A stretch of DNA of 64,000 bases from assembly GCF_052324685.1 (NCBI RefSeq), contig NW_027506911.1, forward strand, positions 372,001 through 436,000, written 5' to 3'. The notes under the pieces were generated by a model. That model was not told the origin of the DNA, did no database searches, and saw only the letters and a program-made list of their open reading frames with translations. How positions within the stretch are numbered: position 1 is the stretch's first letter; each line of letters opens with the position of its first letter. Of this stretch, positions 10,942 to 24,499 are shown piece after piece. Position numbers and translations under genes: made by a program. This DNA is from Brachyhypopomus gauderio (Eukaryota > Chordata > Actinopteri > Gymnotiformes > Hypopomidae).

Positions 10942-13900
10942 TGTAATATCATGGCCAGCATGTATTTATGCAATGTTAAGGCTTCCTCCCTCTGACAGTG
11001 GTGTTTTACACTGATGAGGGGAGCCAGAGTGTGCGCGACGTGTGAAGACAAAAATTGTGAATTTTCTGTCTGTCACAGTAAACGTGGTGAACTCCTGCGT
11101 CCTGTTATTTGTACACGGATTGTTGAAGAATTCACATCCGTTACACTGGTGCCGTGACCTGTCGGATCTTCTAATCAGCTCTACGATGATCACCGTGGTT
11201 GCTCTCCTGTACTCCCTTCGTCTCGTCCGTGCTTCAGTTGGTTCACCTCAGTGGCTGATGTTGTAGTAAGGACATTTAGGGAGGTGCTGGTGTACAGTTG
11301 TTTTCTGCTTTCTCTGTTTTGGACATCTCATACTGTTTTATATATATATATATTTTTTTTTTCTCTCACAACGCAAGTATTATTATTTATTATAAGTATA
11401 ATTATTGAGTACAATGGATGAGTTTACAACTCCTGTTTTGTCTAAGGGTAGAGGTTGGTGGCTAAGACGGGATGCTAATGATGGTAATGTCGGACAACCG
11501 AATGTCACAACTGACAATGACGTTACTGGACTAGGTGTGGGTCATGGATTTTCTCGTGTTGGTGGACTTCAAGGAGAAAACATGCTAACCTCTACTCCCA
11601 TGAGTGATGTTAATGCTATTCACCAGCTCACAGACATGATGGGACAATTAGGTGCCCAGATTGGTGAATCTATTGTTGCTAAGCTAATGTCTGCTGGTGT
11701 TGTCAATGTGTCCAGTGATACGCGGACATCCCCTGCCACCCAGTCTACTCAGTTTAATTCTGCCAATTGTGATTCCTCTCACGTGACTGTACATGTTGCC
11801 CCTGACAGAGACCTCCCTTCATTTAAAGGTGATGGTACTGAGAAATTCTCAGTTCAGGACTGGATTGACATGACTAAGACTTTCCTCAGGAAAAGAGGTA
11901 CTCCAGTACATGAGCAAGCAGAAGAAATCACTAGTCACTTGATGGGCAAAGCCAGGGACGTTGTGAAGATTGCACTACGTGGGGACCCTGATGTTGTTGC
12001 TTCCAAAAAGCCTGCCCTAATATATGATGTTCTTCTCAGTTATTACAGTGATGCCTCCTCATGCCTTCCCCTTGCAGACTTTTACACCACCCTGCCCATG
12101 GCCAGAGAGAACCCAGTAGACTACTGGATAAGACTGAACAAGGCCGCCGATCGTGCAAGGGAGGGTCTGCAGAGACATGGGACTGAGTTGAGTAATTTGA
12201 ATAGTGAGGTCGCTCTAATGTTTGTGAAGCACTGTCCGGACCCAGATCTGTCGTCCACCTTTAAGTGGAAGCCTATACATGAGTGGTCATTGAGCGACGT
12301 TCAGCTAAGAATTGATGACTATCAAAGGGAATCGCGAGCGAGTCGGACAACTACCAGTGCATCACAATTTAAAGTTCATGCTGCTACAGTTGTTCAAGAT
12401 CAGGCCTGTCTTCTGTCAACGACCCCGCCGCCTCCAGTGCAGTGCCCCCAAGTCTGTGGTCACCCTTACTATCCTGATGTTCTGCTCCACTCTATGCACT
12501 TCCCCAGGTCTCCTCCTTCTGCAGTTCAGTTTCGCCCAGTCACACTCCAAACACCCCTGGTTGCGCTTCAGTTCTGGTGGTGGCTCAGAACACGCAGCAA
12601 TCGGAGGAGAGGATTCTCAGTCGTATGGTTGAAATGTTCCAGGAGGTGATGAATAGAGTTCAGCTTCATGGTTCCCGTCCTGCTGGAGGCAGTGGCCCAT
12701 CTCGCACTCATCAGAGGCGCCCTTAAGAGTCTGCTTGCAAAGTTTGTGGTGACTTGAGCCACACTACTGTCTCACACTGCATGTCAGAGAGACTCTATTT
12801 TGAGTGTCTTGCCCCGGCCACACCAGATTACAGTGTCCTGCCAACACTTCTAAGCCTTCTCCTTCCCCACCTCAGGGAAACTGAGTGACCCGTATTTGGA
12901 GGGAGGCAGTATGGGTCTGGAGACTAACTCCCAATGTGGTGTGCTGTCTAATGTTGAATCCGTATATTATTCTGCTGTGGTCTCTTGTCCAAGTCATGAA
13001 GTTGTAGTGTATCAAAATATTCACAAAGTCGGTAGCAGTGACAGCCTTTTCTACACGCATGTGACAATTGGTGGCTCAGTCAAGATGGGTGGGATGCTGG
13101 ACAGTGGATCCATGGTCTGTAGCATGAGTGAGGATGAGGAGGAAAAGCTGAGTCAAGCCGGCATGCTAACGAATATGAGACTGTTGAAAGTGGATGTGGT
13201 TCTGGTTGGTTGTGGCGGACTCCATGTTAAGCCTAAGCCTGTGCTTATGAGCTAGAGATGGAGGTTTATGGCTGCAACGTTTTAGTTCCTACACTTGTTG
13301 TCCAGGGCCAACATGATGACATCATCCTCGGTGCAAATGTTATTAAGCACATATTGAAAAAATCTAAAAAGTGTGAGTTGTATTGGCAAACACTGTCCAG
13401 TCCTTGCTCTTCACAAGACCATGATTCAGTGCGGTTTCTGTCCATGCTTTCTGGCCTAAACCCCTGGCAAGGTGTTTCCGTCCCAGACAGAGTCGGCACA
13501 GTAAGGTCAAACTCGGCTGCTTGTAGCACAGTGCTGACCGAGCCCGCTTCATCCCGCTCAGCACCTAGAGGTGTCATTGTCGCCAAGCTTGTGACTCATC
13601 TGTGGGGCGATAGGTGGGTTCCCCTGAAGCTCATCAATACCTCTAATAAACCGGTGAATGTTAGACATAATGCAAAGCTGGCAGACGTGTATACATGTGT
13701 TGCTCTTGAGGACATTGACGGGGCTGAGCAGCCTAACACATTACTATCCAATCATGCCATGTCTGCAATGCCATCTACAGTCGACCTTGAGTGTGTGAAG
13801 GAACAACTTGGCTCCTTGGGACTCTCTAATGTCGATGTTGACTCATGTGAGGTTTCAGATGTTTACAAGCAGAGATTGGTGAACCTTGTATTGCACCAAG

Positions 13901-16260
13901 ATGTCTTCTCACGCCACCATCTGGACAGCGGTGAAGCGAAGGGCTTTGTGCACCGAATACACCTTTCTGACAACAGACCTTTCAGGCTTCCTTACCGGCG
14001 TGTTCCGCCTAGCCAGTATCATAAGTTGCGCCAAGTGTTGAACGAGATGGAAGAAAAAGAAATATCGACTAGTAAGTATGCGTCGCCACTAGTGCTAGTA
14101 TAGAAGAAAAACGGCGATCTCCGTATTTGTACTGATTTCCACTGGCTAAACAAAAGAACCCTGAAAGACGCTCATCCACTTCCCCATCAAGCAGACTGCT
14201 TGGCAGCCCTTGGAGGCAACTGTCTCTTCAGCACCATGGATTTGACATCCGGCTTTTACAACATGCTGCTCCATGAAGAGGATAAGAAGTACACAGCCTT
14301 CACTACTCCCATGGGCCTCTATGAGTACAATCGTCTGCCACAGGGCCTCTGTAACAGTCTGGGAAGTTTTATGAGGATGATGACCAGCATTGTCGGAGAT
14401 CAAAACTATCTGAGCTTGCTGTGCTACTTAGATGACCTCTTGGTCTATGCGCCTGATGAGGACACTGGCTTTAGGGCCTTGAGATAGTGTTTGAGAGATT
14501 GTGTGGCCACAACCTGAAACTAGCACCTAAGAAGTGCATTTTCCTGCGCAGGTCTGTGAAATTCTTAGGCCATGTCATTGATGAGTGTGGTGTTTCTACA
14601 GACCCCAGCAAAGTTGAGGCTATCACCAACATGTGCTGTGCCAACCTTATGGAGCCCGATGGTGTAACACCTTCCCAAAAACGGCTCAGATCATTCCTAG
14701 GGATGATAAATTACTATCAGCACTTTGTACCGAAGTTTTCTGCCATAGCGAAGCCCTTGTTCGAGCTCCTGAAGGGTGAGAAGAGAAAAGGGAAAAACAA
14801 TAAGTCAAAGCTCCAGTACAGAAAGTTGTCTGCTGCTGACTGGACAGCTGCGCATGTTCAAGCCTTTGAGAGCCTAAAGGAGAGTTTAATGCAAGCGGTA
14901 GTCTTAGTCCACCCTGACTTTTCTCATCCCTTTGTGCTTTCCACAGATGCATCTCTGGATGGGATAGGTGCAGTGTTGTCTCAGGTCAAGGACGGTGAGC
15001 TCCATGCCAGACCCATAGCTTTTGCTAGCAAGTCGCTCACTCAGTCGCAAAAGAACTATCCAGCCCACAGACTCGAGTTTTTGGCATTGAAATGGGCCGT
15101 ATGTGTCATTGGCTGAAGGGCCTCAAGTTTTCAGTCTGGACGGACAATAACCCGCTGACTCACATTCTGACCAAACCAAAGCTCGATTGCTGTGAACAAC
15201 GTTGGGTAGCCAAACTTGCCAGCTATGACTTCGACATTAAATATGTTCCTGGCCGCCAGAACATTGTGGCAGATGCTTTGAGCTGTGTCCCTATCATCAA
15301 GGACCCAGTGGGCCGAAGATTTTTCACAGAGCCCTATCAGAGTCTTCTCAGTGAGTATGTCGACTACCTATATCCAGCAGGCCTTTCGCACATCATGTGA
15401 TCCAGACCAAGTACAACACAATTGTCACCAGGCATACATGGCCCTCTCCAAGCTCACTCCCAAATTATGGAACGGGAGGTGGTGTCCGCAGTCCTGCAGT
15501 CACATGTACGCTGGGATACTGGTCCTTCTGTTCGTGCCATGGCAGCTTTTCCACAACTGGTCAGTCAAGGGTCAGATCCTTTGCCAGCTTACACTGAAAA
15601 GGATCTGAGTGACAGCCAGTTGGGAGATAGTACCCTTTCCCATGTCCTATTTTATGTTGAGAGGCGTCAAAGGCCTACAAGGAGAGATAGAGCTAAAGAG
15701 CCAATGCTAGTGATGAAATATTTGAAACACTGGGAGAAGCTCTCTGTAATCAATGGTGTTCTGTACAGTCTCGAGAGATCAAAGAACAAGAGCCAAGCGT
15801 CACCAATTTGTGGTTCCTGACACACTTATAGCTAAGGTCCTGTGTGGTGTGCATGACGAGGCAGGTCATCAAGCCCAGTCACGGAGTTTGGGCTTAACTA
15901 GACAAAGGTTCTTCTGGCTGACACTTGACAGAGACGTGAGGGACTATGTCCGGCAGTGCCAGCGATGTGTTGTGAGCAAGACAGCTGAACCTGAGGGGAG
16001 AGCACCTCTAGAGAATATTGTAACATCTAAACCGCTTGAGCTGGTCTGCATTGATTTTTGGTCTGCTGAGGACTCCCGTAATAAGTCAATCGACGTGCTT
16101 GTTATCACAAACCATTTTACAAGAATGGCGCAGGCCTTTCCCTGTAAAGACCAAACAGCAAAGCAAGTCGCCAATGTTTTGTGGAATAAGTACTTCTGTG
16201 TCTTTGGATTTCCAGAAAGAATCCATAGTGACCAAGGACCTAACTCGAATGGTAAAACAT
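10942..16260 (+). mobile_element. Ty3/gypsy LTR retrotransposon fossil
   Basis: A plausible 5' LTR runs from 10,942 (TGTAATATC) to 11,145 (CCGTTACA) and is followed one base later by a TGGTGCCGTGACC primer-binding-like site. The internal parts are in standard Ty3/gypsy order: a gag-like region (about 11.4-12.7 kb), an aspartic protease region with an LDSGS motif (about 13.0-13.3 kb), reverse transcriptase with a YLDDLL motif and RNase H with a TDAS motif (about 13.3-15.3 kb), and integrase with an HHCC-type zinc motif and part of the core (about 15.8-16.25 kb). The integrase-last order excludes Ty1/copia. It is broken, with roughly half a dozen interruptions, and no 3' LTR is seen. It is moderately old, since the domains remain easy to read. 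It is a fossil, not an active copy. Confidence 0.85.
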
Positions 16261-18894
16261 TCCCTCGTTTAATTTTTATTTTTTACCCATGTCCCCTCCC
16301 GGGCTCGGTAGGCCAGAGACACTTGTGGAAACGGAGGACCTCATGCAAGGACAAACAACATCTGACGGAAGGTACATTTTGCATCATAGCATAAATAAAA
16401 ATTATATAAAGCAGAAGCATTTTGTGTGTTAGAAACGTTAGAAAGCTACCCAGAGGCAGTGTGAAGTGCTTTCCAGTGGATTCTGGTGAGTCACAGGAAT
16501 AAATCTACAATGTACTGTAGTGTTTTTCGAGTGCTCGAGGAACAAATGGAGGCAAAATTCTTTTGTCGTTTGTTTCATTGTGTAAGTTGAGGCTCATAGT
16601 GGTGCAAAGCTAGCATTTTGTCATTTTAGCACGAACACAGTCATACGAGTGCTTGAAATCATTGAACATGCTTTAATTTTAATGTTGCATTTTCCATGTT
16701 TTCCATGCTTGCATCTCTTTTCAAGCACTATGTATTTCCTTCAGGAAATGCAAATTTAGTTAAACTATATGCTAGCTTGGTTAGCTACCAGAGCAAACCC
16801 AACCCAACTAGCATATATTTTAAGCATAGTTAGCTGAATACGCCAACAAGTTTATGTACTACACTTATTTTTCTGCTATTACCAAACACAATATCATCTC
16901 TTTTAATATGATGAAAAGTGAACAAATCATTTTGAGTATGTGTATTTGTATAAATATGCAATTTACTACAGCTGTAAGATGCTGGGAAATATAGAAAATA
17001 GACCTTGAAAGTGCTTTAAAACTGCTTGAATTTGACCTTGGAAAAGGAGTATGAACAGCTAAATTAACAAGTTTTGTGTATGTTTTTATTTTCTTTTAGA
17101 AACGAATGTACAAGCAGGCAAAGAGGTAAACCATGCTAAATGGAAGATGAGCTCCTGACCTGGTGTCACGTCTGAATGATGAATCTCCCAGCTGTGTCCC
17201 AACTCTCTCAGATTCTCCCAATATGCTTTCTAGGTTCCGATACTCAATTGTTTTTTTTTTTTTTTATGATGATAGTTTATGTTATATTGAAGGTAGAGGG
17301 TTTGTGCCCTTGTCCTTTTATTGTTGAAGATAGAATACAACAATAACAAAAATAAAAATTCATTAGTGTTCATCAGTGAGTATACATAATAAAAGTAAGT
17401 CCTTACATCAAGTTGTTTTGCGTGAACTTGCATTTCAAAATCTTCCAAAATATAAGTTGATAACATAAGGTGATTATATTAATACCTGATGTTGTCTTGC
17501 AGGTGTTGTTCACAGTATATACACAGTTATTGCCGTTTGTCAGGAATGGCTGTGTGCATTTATTTGTATAGTCAACACTTGGTTCCATGGAAGCCATTGT
17601 TACATGTAATGAGGACAGTTTTGGTGTACGCTTTATCTCAAAATTTGTAGGGCAGATACCATGGAACGTAATGAATACGTAAAACATTTCTGTGCTTTGG
17701 ACCCTGTCAGTTTACATTCTTAGTATTAGAATGTTCACAGGATATCAAAACAATTCATAACTGGATTAGATATTCATCCATCCAAGTGCATCCATGCTCC
17801 CAAAAACAAACATCTGAAATTCTTAAAGTTAAGAACATCACCACCAGCAATATACAAAATAAATATAAACAAAAAGAAACAACAATGTATTCAATGTTGT
17901 TATCAAATTGTAATAAACCGTAGAATCCTGTTTCCACCGGGTCTGGGTTAGGCAGATAACAAAAATAAATAAATAAGGAAATAAACAGAGCAAATAAATA
18001 AATGAAACCAACAATAACTGTGCTTTTACAAAGTATGTATGTTTGAATAAATAAAAATATGGGATATTTAACATACAACACATTGTCTTCGTGTAGGCCC
18101 ACGCTGAAAAAGAAAACAAAAACTAACCACAAAAAAACACAAATTAAATAGCAGCCTACCCTATGAAGAGCCAGTGGTAACCAGACAAAAAAAAACTATG
18201 AATCAACAATTCTGTGGAACAAACCAACAAATAAATCAGAAAAAATCAAATCACACCCGGGAGCAAGGGCGATATAGCATTGCTTTCTAACAAAGTCCCA
18301 CACAAGACAACAACCATGAGGAGAACCTGTCACTCTCTCCTGACCACCATATACCAGGAAGCCTTTGATAGATGTTAACTACATTCCAATCCCGTCACGA
18401 CGCCACCCAGGAAAACGTGACGCTGCAATCAATTTTAACAGGTTCTGAAAAAGATGGTTAGAAAGACACTCCACACAATCCACATGAAACATGACACCCG
18501 TATTAATTTAATATTCATTAATATCACTTTTTTCTTTTAGTCATCATGTGTCAGCAAATTTCATACATTTTTCAGCAACACTTAAATCATGCAAATAAAC
18601 ACAGTAAACTTAAACTAAAATCACAATAAAGATAGAAAGTTACTTAAAGATCATAAAACAAAGAAAAAGAAGGCAGCTGTTTGATCCAAGTTATACAAAT
18701 AAGTATAATAATATATTAAAATGTTATATCTGCATTTGAGGAAGTATACAGTGAATTAGAAAGAAAAAGAAAAAAATCACATCAATTTACATGGAATATA
18801 ATATGCAGAAAGAAATATATTAAATGGTGATCACCAAACAACAGTAAATAAAGGTCTGGATTCTCACTAATGCGATTTTATCATTTTTATCACA
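16261..18894. other. Non-genic stretch between the gypsy fossil and lectin gene 1
   Basis: AT-rich sequence with no gene I can support. It includes a poly(T) run near 17,250. The minus strand at 17,403-17,687 is open for 94 codons with several cysteines and an NNT sequon, but no conserved family is recognisable. The 3' UTR of lectin gene 1 should lie just left of 18,895. Confidence 0.5.
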
Positions 18895-20422
18895 TCATGG
18901 CAATAACTGAAAATCACTCTTCTCACATATGTACCTCATTTTGCTATAACATGGTTTGGCATACCAGCCATTTGTATGGGCAGCTCCCTTAAACACAGCA
19001 CAGTCTTCATCTGCACGTGTTGAATTTTTTTGCGTAAGATCTGAAATTAAGTCATTATTCCAGGACCTGAGAATCAGAATTGGACTCTGATCAGTGTTCA
19101 TTTATTATCAATGATAACCAGTTGTCTTCTAATTAATATATTAGTAGACAAATGCTCAAATGAGTTAGTTTTAACAATTTTGATGATTGTATCATTTTAA
19201 GTTGAGTTTGTTTGAGGTATTGGAAAAAACCACATATAGCAGCTGTCATATTTTACGTGTTCTCTCAACTAGTGGTCAGTGCTGTGATTCTGCTCTCATT
19301 CTCTTACCCAGTGGTCAGTGCTGTGATTCTGCTCTCATTCTCTTACCCAGTGGTCAGTGCTGTGATTTCTGCTCTCATTCTCTTACCCAGTGGTCAGTGC
19401 TGTGATTCTGATCTCATTCTCTTACCCAGTGGTCAGTGCTGTGATTCTGATCTCATTCTCTTACCCAGTGGTCAGTGCTGTGATTCTGCTCTCATTCTCT
19501 TACCCAGTGGTCAGTGCCGTTATTCTGCTCTCATTCTCTTACCCAGTGGTCAGTGTTGTGATATTGCTCTCATTCTCTTACCCAGTGGTCAGTGCTGTGC
19601 CGTCCACCCATTTCCAGACTCCTTCTGTGTTATTCAGACCAATCCAAGCAAATTTGCTACCCAAAGAATTATGTAGAAATTCCTACAAATGTGGGTGCAA
19701 AATATGAAAAAACCTCAACAGAAAACTATTATTTCATCTAGGTTGGCCATGAAATTAACTTGAATTAAACGTGTGATAAATATCTCACATTTTGTGATTG
19801 ACTGTAACTCACATACTACTGACTTTATTTAAAACTTTATCTGAGACACTGAAACACCTGCCTGGATACTAGCTGGCCATTATTGGGGTCCTGGGAACGT
19901 TGTCTCCATAACCAGTAAAACGAAGCATGCCCTTGCCTTAGCACTATTGCTAGCCTGAAGGAGATATCTGTTCAAACAACCTGCAAAAAGCAGGATTTTG
20001 AATGGGAGGACTAATGCTTTTCCTTAAGATGGAGAAAATTAAAAGAAAATCAGGATCAGTGTGAGGATCAGTAAAAAAAATGATGAAACCTGGAAACTGA
20101 CATTGTTATATTTTTATTACCATTATCTGTCATTATCTGTTCTCCCTCAACTGAACCTGGCCTGACATCATAATCGCCTGAATTTTAAGAGCAACAAAAT
20201 GTAACAGACAAGGTTATAAATGACAAGATCATAAGGGGCTGTACTGTTGACATATGCATCTGTTCATTTGCTTAATCAGCTAAACTTTGTCACATTTTTA
20301 TACACTCCCAGGAGGCAGCGTTTTTACAATAATTAGGTTCTCCACTATTCTATTCTGATGTAAAGTAGGTTTTGCACTTTCTAATAAAATAATAATAATA
20401 ATAATAATAATAATTAAAGAAA

Positions 20423-20517
<95 letters not shown>

Positions 20518-21984
20518 ACCTGTTCTTCTCTGCTGTTTATGATGACCAGGTCTGCTCGTCTCTGTCTGCAAACTTGTCTGCCATCTATCCAGGTCTTCTC
20601 CGTAAAACTCATGTAATAGAGCTTTGAACTAAAGCTCCTCCATCCCAACATAATATGAGTATCTGTTTACACAGCAGGACAATGACACCAAGTATATTTC
20701 CATAAAGTGTAACAACTATTTTGAAGTAATATGGGTATGAAGCATACATATTTAACTTCAATTAATTAGGTCAATGCGGATAATATAGCAAATGGATGAA
20801 TGACGTGTGAGGTTCCTTGCTGGTATATTCACACATCCATATTACGTTAACAGTAATATGTAACATTCACTTAAATGTACTGCATAACTTCAGTTTGTCT
20901 CTTTGTCAGAACTATAAATGCAAGCTGATTTAATTTTTAGAGTTTTGCAATATTTGCTCACCTTTAAGAGCTTGTTCCAGGCTTTGTGAATAGTTTATAG
21001 TGAAGTTGTTGTAACAAGCCTTTATTTGATCAGTCTTAACTTGAGGGTTAACTGAAAGTCACAGGGATGTATATGTTCATTCATGACAAAAATCCAGACA
21101 AAAAACTTTTATGAGTAAAACTACTAGTTTACTCATAAAAGCTTTTAAACTTACATTGAAGTCTCAGAACAATGTTAAAGGTTGCCTGAAGTATACACAT
21201 CAGACCAAGACACACTGCAGCCAGTCTAAGTACTCCTAAAAAACAGAACATCAAGAACTCATTTTAGAAAATCAGTGTAGGTAAAGTATGTACTTTTTAA
21301 GAAATTGTGAAATGCAAAATATCTGTCAAAATAATACAAATAGAATGATAATTATTGTTTTATAGTATTTGCACATACTCACACATATACATGCATATAT
21401 ACATATACATATGTACACATACACACACACACACACACACATTGAAATGTTTCAATCAAAATATTCATTCCATGGATTTCTAAATTGTAGATCAGGGGTG
21501 AGTTTCCCGAAACGTTCTTAGCGCTAAGTACTTCTTAACCTCATACGTTTCATACGAGGTTACGAAGTACTTAGCGCTACGAACGTTTCGGGAAACCCAC
21601 CCCAGTTCTTTTTGTTTCCGAATGTCAATGCAAATGCAAACAGATATGGTCATTATGTACTGTAATTAATTCTATCATTAATGCCTTGCCAATGAACATT
21701 ACACATCCTATTTCTGATGGTCTAGATGTGTTAATGCATGAGGAGGAATTTGGTGACAACAATTGATCCTTTTTAGTGAGTTATTTCAGTGGCTGGTTAA
21801 TTAATTTACATGTAAAGATGTCAAACTAATGAAGGGTGTGTTGTGGGAGGAGTTGAGATAGAGTGATCCTACACTAGGTGAGTGTGTCTTTACCTCTGGA
21901 TTGAGCATTATCGGTAAATGTGGGAGAGGTTTTGTCCAGTCTCTGTCTGTTCTGGTACTTAAGTGGTCCAGTTTGAATGTCCAT
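18895..21984 (-). CDS. C-type lectin receptor 1 (type II membrane protein, 225 aa)
   Basis: Six exons close in frame: 21894-21984, 21155-21235, about 20964-21053, 20520-20662, 19582-19682, 18895-19066. Residues 1-30 are the cytoplasmic tail. Residues about 31-57 are a membrane span ([12 protein letters not shown]) homologous to those of the other lectins here. The short stalk (58-87) has NFT and NYS glycosylation sequons. Residues about 88-225 form the C-type lectin domain with the WIGL, WKWVDG, EDC and YICEK landmarks. The EPN calcium/sugar motif is missing (the sequence goes directly from TTG to SWNND) and WND is replaced by WYAKPC, so classic Ca2+-dependent mannose binding is unlikely. The stalk is minimal, with no coiled-coil neck. 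Neighbouring CD209/CLEC4-like paralogues support the family call; the ligand is unknown. Confidence 0.82.
19271..19582 (-). repeat. 39-bp minisatellite made of an exon end plus splice donor
   Basis: Eight tandem units of about 39 bp follow the authentic 3' end of exon 5 of lectin gene 1. Each unit repeats, on the minus strand, CAGCACTGACCACTGG and then GTAAGAGAATGAGAG. That is the last exon bases plus the 5' splice site and intron start. Most units keep a GTAAGA donor, so the intron carries an array of decoy donors. Confidence 0.88.
20424..20513. repeat. (CT)n microsatellite beside a splice donor
   Basis: About 90 bp of CT repeat begins a few bases into the intron after exon 4 of lectin gene 1 (donor GTAATTGAGAGAG on the minus strand). 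The same intron of the other lectin genes carries a similar GA/GT run. Confidence 0.9.
21495..21603. mobile_element. Foldback miniature element in intron 1 of lectin gene 1
   Basis: Two arms of about 39 bp are nearly perfect reverse complements: GGGGTGAGTTTCCCGAAACG... and ...CGTTTCGGGAAACCCACCCC, each with the GTTC(T/G)TAGCGCTAAGTACTT core. The loop is about 30 bp. This palindromic sequence is common in fish genomes. Confidence 0.8.
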
Positions 21985-22616
21985 ATCCTCCTCTTCCAGA
22001 ACACTGTGTAACTGCAATGAACATTCTCCTATGAACATTCAAGCAAACTTACTGACACTGCTGTGTGAATGTCTGTGGTCTGCCTGAATGCTGCTCTGCT
22101 ATTGGTCAGAGATTGTGCGAGATATACTAATCAGCCCACCCCACTCTATTAGGATATCAACAGCACGATTAACAAAAGAAAACATCAACATTCATCTTGC
22201 AGCACAAACACTGCTAAGATTTAATTGGTAATCAGAGAGGACTACTAGCATATCATATCAGTGGAAATGTTTTCATCTTTGTTATTTCAGACATATGCAT
22301 ATCCATGTATTCCTGTGTGTCACTTCAGATTTATGTGCTTGTCTATGCATTATGTACCATTTATCGTCTAAATGTATAGGTACAGTTGGCTCAGGATTTC
22401 GAATAACAAAAAAATCAAACTGTTAGGAACAGCACGTGACCACCCAGAATATTCCGTACACCTGCTTACCTCACAAATTCCACCATTACTTAAGCTTCCC
22501 CTCTCACTTCCGGGTTGCGAAGTATTGTTGCCATGCCACGTACCAAGCGTTCTATCTCCGTGATTGATCTCCTGTGTACTGACCTCTGCTCTCGTTCCAG
22601 ACCTCGTTTCCAGCTT

Positions 22617-23270
22617 AGTCCCATTGACTGTATATATAGGTGGACTGGACGACGCGAGTGAAAAGTGAAGCCTCTGTTAGTCAGCTGCCGTCTAGTGGCT
22701 GGCTGCAGTACAACTTTTAACCCCGCCCATTCCCATGTAAGTGAACGGGCCGGGCGAGAAACTTTGAATTTTTATTACACGTAAAATAAGTTTTTTGAGC
22801 AATTATATGTTGTCAATTCTATAACACCCCATTGCGTTAGTATCTCTCCCAGTGTTTTTCTCTATGATAAACAGATTTTATAGAAGTTATTAAGTGTTAT
22901 TTAACGGGGTGTGGCGATAAGATGATTGACAGTTAATAGCTGCGTTGGTTGACATCTAATACCAGACGCTCAAATGTGAACGCGCTCAACATCAAAGCTC
23001 TCGACAGCAGTATTAAAACCTTTTACGTTTGTTTATTTTGTAAAACGTCAAAAGTGTCTATACTGGTGGGCGTATCCTAAAGAATGTTGGGGCGGAGATA
23101 CGGTCTCTGGCGGAGATACTGTCCTGCCTACTGGTTCTAATGCGCATGCTCTGGCTCCAATTTTTAAGATGGCAGCGTCCATGCGACCATCTTGGTGGCT
23201 TCCAAAACTCACAATGGGAGTCAACGGTGACGTACCGTCCATTATATATACAGTCAGTGCCTAGTCCCCA
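22617..23270. mobile_element. Non-autonomous DNA transposon with GACTGTATATATA ends
   Basis: The left end carries GACTGTATATATAGGTGGAC, and the right end carries its near reverse complement, ending TATATATACAGTC. Inside are two GATGGCAGCG/CCATCTTGGTGG-type blocks. There is no transposase. I read this as a MITE of about 650 bp. Confidence 0.6.
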
Positions 23271-23581
23271 TGTACTTTCAGCCCTCTGTCTACCCGGCGT
23301 GACCCTGGACCGCACTGACCTCGACTACAACACCCATACACAACACACGCTCAGCAGAGTCATTCGCTCATTCGAGTGCTCTGTATTCACTTATCAAATA
23401 AATGCAGTTATATTCCGCATTTGGATCCTTGTCTGCCTGGTTGGTTTGTTACACAAACTGATAGACATTAATCTTTTCAAGAGTACAGGGTTTTGTTTGT
23501 CAGGGGAAAATATCCGTGTTATTGTTTTCTGCCTAGTCAACTTTTCATCATCCGTTAACTGGAAATCCCGTAATTCCAAAA

Positions 23582-23607
23582 ATCTCCCCTTATCTCTCTC
23601 TCTCTCC

Positions 23608-23638
<31 letters not shown>

Positions 23639-23648
23639 GTTTCTGTTA
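23582..23648. repeat. (CT)n microsatellite
   Basis: A CT-rich simple repeat of about 60 bp with a few interruptions. Confidence 0.8.
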
Positions 23649-23747
23649 AGAAAAAAAACCTTTGTGAGACAGAAGTAATGAATATTCATTAAGTGAATTC
23701 CAGTGGTCAGCAGTGTAACTGATCAATAGTTTACTACGATCACACCC

Positions 23748-23923
23748 AGAGGTGGACATTCCAGGTTCAGAAAGTAAAAGTCCTCACCAAGATTTTGCTC
23801 AGGCTTCCTGGATTGTGTTGGTTCCACTAATTTTACCTTGCTGGCACTAATTAGAAAATCCAGCAAGCTTGAGTAAAATCATGGGAAGGAGTTTTACTTT
23901 CTGAACCTGGAATGTCCACCTCT
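23748..23923. mobile_element. Inverted-repeat MITE (176 bp)
   Basis: The arm AGAGGTGGACATTCCAGGTT at the left is matched by AACCTGGAATGTCCACCTCT at the right, with pairing continuing through CAGAAAGTAAAA. It is non-coding, and the family is not identified. Confidence 0.75.
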
Positions 23924-24499
23924 GATCACTCACTTGAGAGGGAGTTAAATAGTGGTTCATGTGAAGAAATTGCAGAGTTGGACCAAAGCCAGAACGTCGC
24001 TACCGGTTCGAACCTCTAGCCTCCATAGAATTACAGAAAAAAACAGAATTACATTTTGTTTCTTTAGTATTTCTAAGTATTTAGAATTACATTTTGTTTC
24101 TTGTTGTCTTAGTTAAATTGCTGTTTTTCATCTAGTCTTTTAAAGTTATTCTATTTTCATTTCACTCTGTCAAATTAAAGTTAATTCTGCTCAGCTGGCA
24201 GCTTTTGATTTTAGTTTAAACTGCAGTGTAACCAATGTCAAGATTCCTATTCCCCTAGGTGTGTAGTCGTGTAATTTCTTTTTCACTACTGTCTAGCACC
24301 CACATGCTTTTTTCTTCCTTGTGGGCGCATACTCGCTGTGCCACACAAATATTACCGTTTAACACTGACTTAAAACCAGTTTCCCTCACTTGTAATTATT
24401 GCATACCATCATAAAACTGGTTTCATATCTGCATAACATACACAATTCTACAAAAATCTTGCAAAAGTAATATATATGCCTTTTTTTACATTAGTATAT

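Noticed and set aside
17403-17687. Minus-strand 94-codon frame with cysteines and an NNT sequon, ending near a GT donor
   Set aside because: It looks faintly like an extracellular exon, but no paralogous exon, membrane segment or family match supports it.
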